The notes under the pieces: model-generated
Seen by the model: only the letters and a program-made list of their open reading frames with translations
What the model was told of the DNA's origin: nothing
Database searches by the model: none
Shown here: piece after piece, positions 16,967 to 28,900 of the stretch
Layout: each line of letters begins with the position of its first letter
Numbering within the stretch: position 1 is the first letter of the stretch
Position numbers and translations under genes: made by a program
Source: Astropecten irregularis
Lineage: Eukaryota; Echinodermata; Asteroidea; Paxillosida; Astropectinidae
Length of the DNA: 64,000 nt
Assembly: GCA_963971285.1 (NCBI GenBank)
Contig: OZ020256.1
Span: 5,582,501-5,646,500, forward strand
Direction of reading: 5' to 3'

Positions 16967-19900
16967 ATGGCGATTATGAGAAGATGCTGTTGTTTTAACG
17001 ACACCCGTAGCGGGACTCTTGCTGCCGCAATCTACAGCCTGGTAAGTGTGAAGAACAGAATTTGAGCCCTGGTACGGTATTAATGGTGGTCAGAGCTCAG
17101 ACTGACAAAACTATAAGCTTGTAAATTGTAAAGACTCATCCAACAATGGGTTTATAGGCCACCGTGCGCCGATACTTGTAGTAGGCCTACCTGGTCGAAC
17201 GTGTTTTATATTATATTGAATAGAGTTTACTGATGTGCTGTATAGGCCTATACATTGTGTCCCCAAAAACGCAACAAATTGTCGAGAACCATTATGTTAA
17301 AATAAAACTGTTTATCACTTCAAGATTCAGTTATATGATACAACCATGTCATGGCTATCACCTTGTAGAATGTAAGCAAAATCGGGCTGAAATTGGCGAA
17401 AATATGACCAATTGAAAGAGTAATGTTTAAAAACAAATTTGCAGTATTCCATAATAAGTGGCCAATACACACATAATGTGTATTGAAAGAAGATCTTTTG
17501 AGGTTTGGTAATTCAGTCTTAGTTTTCCCATTCAATTTCAGTCCGATTTTGCTTAAGTTCTACCATGATGGTGATAGCCAAGACATGGCTGTATCACATA
17601 ATTATTTGAATCTTGAAGTGGTAAACAGTTTAATTTTTATATAATAGTTCCGACGCAAAGTGTTGCGTGTTTTTGGGGGGACACACTGTATACGCCGTGG
17701 CCCAAGATAGTTATGGCCGCAAGTTGCCAGACCATAAAAAATAGAATTGTGCCGAGAAAATAGTAATGAAAAGTACTAGTGCGCAGGATTGTGTCTGCCT
17801 CGATACCTGTCTTTAGTTGGACAACATCAGCCTAAGAAAATGGAATCTGATTGGATTTGTAAAAATAAATCATCCCAATTCAAAACTAAAGTCACCCAGC
17901 TTTGTTTGTACTAGACTTAATATTATTAACCAAATTAAAGCAATTATTAAAGCAAATTCGAAGGACTAGAGTAGAGGTCTATGCTAATATCCATTATCAA
18001 TATTTGTTCATAATTATACCTTCTATCTCATAATTAATATTTGTCTTTGCATTATCCAGTTCTGTCTGATTTGTTTCCTGGGGCCAATTTCATGGAGCTG
18101 CTAAGCAAAAAAATTTGCTTATAGCACAAAAATGTCTTGCCCATGCAATAAAATATAACATACCACCGTTAAGGCCTCCAAAATAAATTATTGAGTTTGA
18201 GACAGAAAATGGACTCAACAGTTCGTAAACAGTGCAAACAGTCACCATGGGAAATCTTGGTTCATCAGATGCTGGGTTTTTCAAGGAAATCAAGATTTAG
18301 TGTCTTTAAAAAATTGTTCGTCCGAACGATTTAGTAGCATTTCGAAAGCGTGTTGTAACCGTGAAGGATTCAGAGGGGGCAAGATTATTTCGGCCGTATT
18401 TCTGCTATCCAGGTGAACAAAGCGTAAAAAGGTACATGAAACAACGTCTGTAAGGAAGTTTAAGACCTTCACTTCTGTTTAAGTACCAAATTCATTCAAA
18501 ACGCATATCTTTGCAAATCCTATGCTCCCTTTAAAACCTTCTCAGCTGTGATGCACTCGTTAAATGCGTGCCTTCTGTTCATACCCTGTGGTCGTCTTTT
18601 CTCGGTTTCATGTTTTTTCTGTAGAAGATGAATGATCCGATTCAATAACGAAAGCATCAAACCAATTCATCGAATAATATAATATACTGTTCTATGTTGT
18701 ATCTGTGAAAGAATAACGTTCACATAATTGACGTGTTTTATCTTGCGATTTTGGTCCGGGTGCGAGTTGTACTTGACCCGAATTGCCGAAGGAAAAAATC
18801 GGTAAAATTCGATCAGGGATATGATAATTATGTATACGTGCGTTGTATTGATTCGAATTTGACTTGGTGCAGGTCGACTTGGGTAAGCCTAGTGGTTGAA
18901 GGTTTGAATTTTTAATAATGGTATCCCTTTCTTTATCCTACAAGATTTTCTTCAAAGTGCTATGTTTGAGTTTCTGTTATTGGTGAATTGGGGATTGTAA
19001 AGTTCGGCACACTTCTGTTTTATATTATTTATACAAACGTTGTCAACCTATATACAAAAGTGTAAAACCTCAGTTAATGATCTGTCAATGATGCTCACCC
19101 TATTTTGGGAGAATTCAGATCAATAAATGCGAAAAAAATGCGACTCTTACCCGAGTTTCATTCTAATAAACCATGAGTTATAACGTTAGGGCACTATCGC
19201 CATGTTTATTTACAAGTGACTGTGCATGGGTTGTATCGCCGTCGTTGTTTTTATACCCCATAATTTCCCTTATAAATCAAAACCCTGCCCTCTTTCCACA
19301 AAATTAATCCTGTAGTTATTCAGAATAGAGACAAAGTAATCTAGTAAGGTATACAGTTAAAAGCAAGTTTCCGTTCTATATTTATAGGAACGGGGTCCCC
19401 AACTTTACAATTCCCGGTGAATTAAATATAGTATCATACTTTAGTTTTTATCAAAGAAATGCAGATTCACGGGCAAAAATATCAAGACAGATACAGTAAC
19501 AGTCATCTGTGAAAATTTCAGTCACATACGGTGTCCACTTTTTTGAGAAAACAGCGAAAAACAGCCACAGTATTTCTTAAGTCTTTCTCTTTTATTTTTG
19601 ATCTTTTAAAAGATCAAAAAGATTTTCGGTCGTTGTTTCACTAATTTCTGGATAAATACACCATTTCAGGCGGAAATATTTTAAAACAGTAGTTTTCTAC
19701 CACCATCATCTTCATACCCTGAACGTAGTACGTAACTCTGTGAACATTTCTGTTTTGGTTTCTTACCAAAGTATGATACTACCTTTAAATCTAAAAAAAA
19801 AAGTACTCATTTTATACATGCAGCAATATACATCAGACTCTCCCATACAGAATGTTGTCCAAGTCTGTAATCTTTCACTTCGTAACCATGGCGACTCACT

Positions 19901-22900
19901 GTACACGGTAATAGCTAGTTCAACATGGGGTGAGTTCCATGGTTTTACTGTTTTATTAGTATAATAAAAAGCCCAATTCATATTTATACAAAGTCGGGCA
20001 GGGTGGGGTCGGGTGTCGATTTCAGCGCAAACAATCTCGTGTGTATTTGTTTGCAGCCCAAAGGCTCACCCTGGATAAATAAAGGAAATAAATAAGTGCA
20101 AATTACATGTACATTGTAGGCCTAGACCTTCATGTTCACGTACTACTCCGTACATACTCCTAGGCCTTACTTTGATGATAGTTAAAAGTAATATCGTATA
20201 TACTTTGTTTTTTGTCAAAGAAATGCAGATTAATGGGCAAAATATCAAGGAAGATACAGTGACAGTCATCTGTGAAAATTTTAGTCCCATGGTGCCCACG
20301 TTTTGAGAAAACCGTGAAAAAATGCCACAGTATTTCTTAAGTCTTTTCGCCGTTATTTTTTTTCTTTAAAAGTTCAACTTTTTACTCTTTTCTGGATAAA
20401 TACAGCGTTTCAGGCAAATCAAGTTGAACAGTTTGTGTCTACCATCATCATCTTTATACAATGTAAGTTATAGGTAAATCTTTGAAGATTTCTGTTTCGG
20501 TATACATACTATACCAAAGTAAACTGAATATATACCATATATAAAATGGTCTGTCGCATACAGTAAATAAAAAGGCCAACATTATGGGCAACATGTTTTG
20601 TCGAACACTTTATATGAAAAAAAAGTCTTTCCCTTTTTTTGTGGTAGAATGTATTAAATACATTCGAATTATTGTGTGACATGCTTCCACAACCTGATAG
20701 AGATATTGCGCTTCAGCTTTTGATTAAGCTTTTAAAATGTTGAAATGTGAAATAGTAGGCCTACGGTGCAGCATTGGTCATGTTGTAATCTGGAAAACAA
20801 CATGTCATCACAACACAAATCTGTCAACATTTCGTCCATATATAAACGTTTTGTCTTTAGTCATTATAGAAACAACAAGAAGAAAAAACACGAAAAACTT
20901 TTTCTTGGGTTTAGGATTGTTTTGGGGTTTTTTTTCAGATGGAAATTATTATTTGCGAATTGCTACTGGAACATTTTATATATTAATAATAATTATGGTA
21001 ATTATTATTGATTTATAATGCGCAAATTTCATAAACAAATGTTCTAATGCGCACAACAATATAAATATTAAAATGTACGTAATATACAATTAATCTGAAA
21101 AATAAGAATTATTCTAAACATATACAATAAGAACATTAAGATTTAGTTAAACAGGAATAAAAAGAAGACTTGTAACAACATGTAACAACCGTAATGTCTA
21201 AACAGTAACTCCATAATAAACAGTAATGAAAAATGTTCTCGGATGTAGGCCCATATATGACCTATAGTTAATACGGGTCATATTTCGTAACAATACAATT
21301 TATTGAAGGTAATCGTCATGCCCCCCCACCTCACGGCACTTTAAATTTGGCACACGAAAAAAACAACAACAATCTCTCACGTGCGTCACGTATAAGGCCT
21401 AACAAAAAATTGTTGTGTTGCCCTCAGCGACCGACCGTAAAATGCCAAAACTTTGGGTCGGGATTTTTTTTTTTTTCCTCTGAGTCCTAAAGTATAAAAA
21501 CTCACCATTTTTGAAAGAAAATGTAAGATTTAGCAGTAACAAAAGCGTGTCTCCTCAAAACGACCCAAGACCGTTGATTTATAAGCCCTGGTGACCATAC
21601 ATCCTGCATTTATTCTTAAATGTTTGAAAGTCTGCCAAAAAAAAAAAAATAATAATAATCCACCGACCGACCCCAAATTTTAGTTTTTCCATTTGAGGGC
21701 AACACAACAATATTTTTTTTTAGGCCTAATGCAGAACCACGACAAAGCAACGATATGTGAAACGCCTTTAGGCTACACAATTAACCTTGGACTGTGATGC
21801 GGTCATTGGTGACCATGACGACGGATGTAAACAAAATGGCTTATAGCAACAGTAGTATAGCGCTAGCAGCCCTTTCTGTATCGATCGAATAGTGGCAGAT
21901 GTTTCCATCATGGAAGTTATTATAATATGATTTGTGTAATTGCTTTGTTGAATAATGATAAATGCTCTCATAAAGAATATTTTCAGTCCATTTTGATAGA
22001 TTTGATATGTTTTGATGTAACATAGACCAACCATGATTAAAAAACATAAATGATGATGAAAACGAAATTGTTAAAGGTAGTATTATACTTTGGTCCATAG
22101 AAATATACCAATACTGAAATATTCACAGATTTACCTATAAATAACAGGGTGTAAAGATGGTGATGATATATAGAAACGTACCGTTACCATTTTTCTCCCT
22201 GAAATGTTGTATTTATCCAGGAAAGAGTAAAACCAGTGACCAAAATTATTTTTGATCTTGTAAAGATCAAAGATGAAAGAGAAAATACTTCAGAAATAAT
22301 GTGGCCGTTTTTCACTGTTTTCTCAAAAAGTGGGCAACGTATGGGAATGACATTTTCACAGATGACAGTTACTGTATCTTTCTTGATATTTTTGCCCATG
22401 AATCTGTATTTCTTTGATAAAAACCAAAGTATGATACTACCTTTAAAGAGGTGATGCGATGAAGAATACACAAAAAGACTTGATTCGTGTATTAATTATA
22501 ATAATTCAGAAATAATAATTACACTGGCAGTGAGTATGCTGTTGCTTTAGCAACCATTTCAAGAGATAATTTATTAATGGTATTATACCGAGGGTGGCAT
22601 CAAATTGAATGCATAGAAATAATTCATCTTCGGTAATTTAGACGAGTTCGCGGACTAATAATAATTTCTGTACATAATATATTCATGTTTCATACCTGTG
22701 AAAATTATATTACATTTAGGTTAACCGCACAGTGTGTTCAAAGGATGAATTGAACAAATCACGAAAAAAAAATTAAAAAACGGAAAATTTAAAGTAAATT
22801 AGGGGATCAAAGCATGGCGATTAAAATTTGAATCAAAGCATATGTTTAAATCATTGAAAGGTGAACAAAGAAACATTGACAGCGGGATTCGAACCCGAGA

Positions 22901-25900
22901 CCCCCGGTATACCGTACCCGGTGCTCTATCGACTCAGTGATCTCCCAAATTGCCAAACATTATATTATCTTCATATAACCACGAGGGAAACTGACTGGCT
23001 TAATTTTCAATCATAGAAAGGTGAACAAAGAAAAACAATTGGCTGGAGCGGGACTTTTAATTAGTGGATTTGAGCATAATAATTAATTATGACTTGCCAT
23101 GAGATTTGAGAAGAGTTTTGAACATGTCGTTGGGAAACCAGTGATCGGTTTAAGTTTCGGCTAAAATTAAATATTCATGGACATCCGAGATCGTCTTTCG
23201 TGCAATAGTCCCTGTTTATGAATATTTAATAACAAAATGATGAATTCCAAGAATAGGAACTTAGAAAGCGTTTCTTGAACAACATTGCAGTAATGGGATG
23301 TGGGATTACGTATTATGGCATTAATACCGCCACCAGATCTAATTTTTTATTTCCATTAATATTTTAGTGATTGATTTGGAATTTTGGACCCACAGGCAGA
23401 ACCGAAGAAAAAGACACTGTTTAAATAATTTACATAATTTGTACACAACGTTTCATAAACATTGAAAGATATTGCTGAATGTAATGGAATCAGCACAAGC
23501 AATCATGGTATGAATTTGTACAGTTATGGAAACTTTGCAAAAAAGTTTAATTTGGCCACGCCGTCTTTCGAGAAGACGAAATGATTTGCAACATTCAGTT
23601 CAGTTCAGTTCATTTTATTTCCACTCATGTAAGTTAATTCACAGTGAATAGAAGAGCATGATTGTAAAATACTTTTAAGTGGGGGAATTAACTAACAATA
23701 AGTGGAGGAGGTCCCCAAGAAGCAGAGCTTGTGGACTGGGGACCCCCTTAATAGAATTGTGTTCTGACATATTCTTGAAGATGATATTTACATAATGTAA
23801 TAACTAAAGAAGTACATAATACACAATATTTAAGTTCCATTAATGCTACATACAAATAGACACAGGACAAACATGTATGACAGAAAACGAGAGGCTAACA
23901 AGTCCCATCTTAATAATTACATATTATAAAGAGAGGGGACGAACAAAGTATTTAAAATCATTCTTGTAGGTACTTATCCACAAGCCAAGATTTAAATTGT
24001 TTTTTTTGAAAGCAGACAAACTATTAATTGACTTAAGGTTATTACATAAAGAATTCCAAAATTTAGGACCCTGAGAGGATACCGAATTATAAGATTTAGA
24101 CAGGCGTACATGAGGAATATGAAAATCATTAGCAGACGGTACTGTGCGTGTGTAACTGGGTATTTAAAATAAACATATTGTGAAATGACTTGGGTAATTG
24201 TTTTGCTTTAAATTGATGCGTAAAAGAACCGAGCTGGAGAAAATAAATATTTTGGCCGCCAATGCCAATCAACAGCGAATGTTAATTGTAAACAAAAGAA
24301 AGGTCTATACTTCCAATAAAATGAATAGGCCTATTCGGTGCATGTGAATATTATTTTGTACACAGGAGCATTATTTCCAGATTTCTTTAGGACAGACTTA
24401 TTTAATTATCCATGGAGAAAGTTGACCTCAGGGATGTAGACCAAAGAGAAGATAAATATTATTCCAGAAATTGGTAATTTAACTTATTCCAGTGGGAGCA
24501 AGTGAATTAAAGTTTTGGTTTTTAAAGGGATGGTACAGAACTGGTTTTTGCGACAAAACCGTTGCTGACAGTGAAAGCACATTATGTAATCCATCATATA
24601 CCTTAACTGACAAATATGTAGAAGTTTGATGTCAATCAGCAATCTGGGTCACGAGAAAATAGTGGAAACCCGTTTACACATTTCAACGATATTATGCGTT
24701 CACAATAAAACGCTTCGAAGCGATTTATTCCAATCGGAAAATAGTTATTTTCTCAACGAATATGGCATTTCAGACAAAACCATTTTATGGGATGTTTTCT
24801 CCTTTATCATCACCATTATACTGTGTAAGTTTCATGTGAATCTGTGATCTTGAAGTGTATTTAGTCTTAACAATTCTGTACCATCCCTTTAAAGAATCTG
24901 TACTAATTTTCGTGAAATATTTTGGTTTCATTTCTGCAGATTTATGGCATAATCTCACTCGGTATAGCAGGATGGGGATACTCCGTGTGGTCCTTCATCG
25001 GTAAATATAATGCTTAACCAAATTTTTGGCTTTTTTTTTTTTCAAGATAAACTTTTTTTTTTCAATAGCATCACGTTTCACTGGTTTCTACATATTATTG
25101 GCATTAATTCCAGGGGCCAATTTCATAGAGCTGCTTAAGCACAACATTTTCTTAAGCATGAACGAAGTTTGCTTATGCATGAAAAGTCATCCTTGATCAA
25201 ACAGGATTATACCAACCAAATGTTCATATGATGTTTACTGCTTTTGACAAGTATTCGACCATTGTTTGCTGAGCATAACATTTACAAGGAGTTTTGGCTG
25301 GCATACTGGTTTTATTGTTTTTGGTGCTTAAGCAAATTTTGGTGCTTAAAGGTATAGTATCATACTTTGGTAAGAAACAAAAACAGAAATGTTCACAGAT
25401 GTACGTATAACGTACGTTTTTTTTTCGCCTGAAATGGTGTATTTATTCAGAAATTAGTAAATTAACGACCGAAAATCTTTTTGATCTTTTAAAAGATCAA
25501 AAATAAAAGAGAAAAGATTTAAGAAATACTGTGGCCGTTTTTCACGATTTTCTCAAAAAGTGAGCACCGTATGGGACTGAAATTTTCACAGATGACTATT
25601 ACTGTATCTTCCTTGATATTTTTGCCCATGAATCTGTACTTCTTTGACAAAAACCAAAGTATGATACTAACTTTAAAGTCATTTCGATTATTAAACAAAA
25701 TAATCTCATTTTGTTTGTATCCACTTTTCCCCATTAGCCTCAAATATCGTTGTGGTCATGTTCTACCTGGAGTTTGTGGCCTATTCACTCGTCATCCTCT
25801 GCTCCATCATTTGCATAATAGGCGTATCCAAGGTAACGGGATCAATAGAGTGTATACATAATTATGTAGGCCTATATATACGTGTATTTTGTTATTGATA

Positions 25901-28900
25901 TGCCTATGATTGAAGAGTGCTATTGTGCAATGTGCATGGTTCTTTATAGTCCAGACTCTGTTCCTTTTTTTTTATGTGCATTGTACTATGCGCGCTGCAT
26001 GCATGCCGCGATGCTGGTGCGAAGACAACGACGACAACAACAACGATGACAACAACAACGACAACAAACAACAACAACAACAACAACAACGCAACAGCAT
26101 CAGTGACCACATCTTCAAAAAACACACAAAATGCAGACTGGCGATTTCCAAAGTCTACAGGTTTTTCTATATATCCGACTCAAAAGTTTAGCTTCTCTAT
26201 CCCATAATACAATGACACTGGCATAAAAAAACATTCCCTCTCCTAATTCCCATCATGGCTACTAACCAGGGGCCAATTTCATAAAACTGTTAAGCACAAA
26301 AATTTGCTTAGCACAAAAATGTCTCGCCCAATAAAACAAACCACCATTGAAAATTCCATTTGCTATTCATGGTCAGCGAACTACAGCCAAAGAACAATCA
26401 CAAATGATTTACAACACGTGGAAATTTGGTTGTTAATCCTGTTTTTATTAAGACAGAAATGTCGTGCTTAGCAAATTTTTGTGCTTAACAGTTTTATGAT
26501 ATTGGCCACAGGGGCCAGTTTCATGGCCCTGCTTAGCACAAAAATTTGCTTACCATGAAATTTGTGTCAAAACCAGGTTTAACAACCAAATTTCCATGTG
26601 TTTTGTATCGCAGTATACAGGGTGTCTAAAAAATACTTATGTACTTTTAAAATGGCTGCCAAAATGGCAAATTTTAGATTCTTGGGGGAATGTTTTATAT
26701 GTATGAAAAGCTCAGACATTCAACTTTTATATGACATCAAATAAACCCGACAATAATCCATGCTTAGGTGAGCGCCGCTCACTTTTGTAAAGGGTATAGG
26801 TTGCGCAGGAATTGTCCTTCCAATTTGTGAGAGTGAGTCTTGGGACATGTTGTTATTACCCGCGTTGAAGTCAATCACAATCTATCAGTCTATCAATCAA
26901 TACCATAAACTACACAATCAACATTCAGCTATTATCCACTTAAAGGTAGTATCATACTTTGGTTTTTGTCAAAGAAATACAGATTCATGGGCAAAAATAT
27001 CAAGACAGATACAGTAATAGTCATCTGTGAAAATTTCAGTCCCATACATTGCCCACTTTTTGAGAAAACAGTGAAAAACGGCCACAGTATTTCTTAAGTG
27101 TTTTCTCTTTTATTTTTGATCTTTTGAAAGATCAAAAAGATTTTCGGTCGTTGATTTACTAATTTCTGGATAAATACACCATTTCAGGCATGTTTCTACC
27201 AGCACCATCTTCATACCCTTTTTTATACGTAAATCTGTCAACATTTCTGTTTTGGTTTCTTACCAAAGTATGATACCTTTAATCAACAATTTATTAGTAA
27301 ATCAATCGATCAATTTGATAATCAATTAAGCATTTCGATCACGAATCACCTTCAATCAATTAATTATTCAATAAATCAATCGTGAAAATGATAGACTTCG
27401 GAATAAGGGAAGGTGGTCAGGATATTTTGTAGTGGAGATCAATGCATATGAATTGTCAAGATATGCACAAGCACACCCAAGAAGGGGAGAGAGAGGGGAG
27501 GGGGGGGGAGGGGGCAAATGTCCTCTTGACCCTTATCCCACCCAACCAACAAAGTCCTACCCTATCTCACATCCCCTGCATCCTGTAGCTTAACCCCATC
27601 CTGCCTGACTCACAGACTGCTGAGTACCATGGAAAGTTACAATGCTACAATAATAAATGCAATTTCTATTCACTCATGCATAACATGTTAATCTCATAAA
27701 ACACATAGGGTGCATTCGTTTAGCTCCCCCGGGTCGACACCAGTCAACCTCGTCCCCATTCTCTCGTTTGTTTTGTGCAGTGTAGCACGACTATTCCCAG
27801 TAAGGGCTGACCCGTGTTAGCTAAACGAATGCACCTATAATTGATTTCACTCAGCAGACGCAAGCCCATCACAATTATTGATCCTCAATTTTTTTGTATA
27901 ATCATCTCCAATTCCGTAAGCTCCAAAGGACTTTCCTCTCACAAATTGGAATGTGCAACCTAATTTTCATACCCTTAATACAAAAGTGGGCAATGCTCAC
28001 CCAAGCAAGAATCATTTTCGGATTTGGTGTTATATGAAAGTTGAGTGTCTGAGCTTTCCATACATATAAAACTTTCCACCAAGAATCATATAATTTGTTA
28101 TTTGGCAGCCATTTTAAAAGTGTTTAGTTTTTTTGTAGACACATGTACATGTGTAGTGATTGCATGTTCTTTGGCTTTTTTTTAATAGTGGTTTGTTCTA
28201 TTGAGCAAGACATTTTGTGCTAAGCAATTTTTGAAATCGGCCCAGAAGTTCAGAGACATAATTATGTCCGTGTTTTCCTAATACAGTTTTTGTACTTGTT
28301 CTTATTATTATTTCACAGGATATTGCTGGCATGGTGTTGCCTCTTGGTATTGCTATTATCTTAATGATGGTTCTTGAACTGGCCAGCTACAGTGTCTGGC
28401 TCTCCCAACTTGTAAGTCACCATCTTCATTTGACTCTTTAAAGGTAGTATCATACTTTGGTAAGAAGCCAAAACAAAAATGTTCACAGATTTACGTATAA
28501 CTTACAGGGTATGAAGATGGTGGTGGTAGAAACATACCGTTAAAATGTTTCCGCCTGAAATGGTGTATTTATCCAGAAATTAGTCAAACAACGACCGAAA
28601 ATCTTTTTGAACTTTTAAAAGATCAAAAATAAAAGAGAAAAGACAGAGAAATACTGTGACCGTTTTTCACTGTTTTCTCAAAAAGTGGCCACCGTATGGG
28701 ACTGAAATTTTCACAGATTACTTTTACTGTAAAAACTATCTTCCTGGATATTTTTCCCCATGAATCTGTATTTCTTTGACAAAAACCAAAGTATGATACT
28801 ACTTTTAAATGCTAAATCATTACAGTGTAATTTGTGTAATTGTGTAGGTACAGTGTATATTGAATATAATTTCGCCTGACTTGTCTTATTTAAATTATAT

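Noticed and set aside
22866-22945. Functional tRNA gene on the reverse strand
   Set aside because: A good B-box, but the acceptor stem does not pair and the flanks match SINE-1 copies.
25904-26207. Poly-V, poly-N and poly-T reading frames
   Set aside because: Artefacts of an AAC/ACG microsatellite in intron 3 of the LAPTM-like gene.
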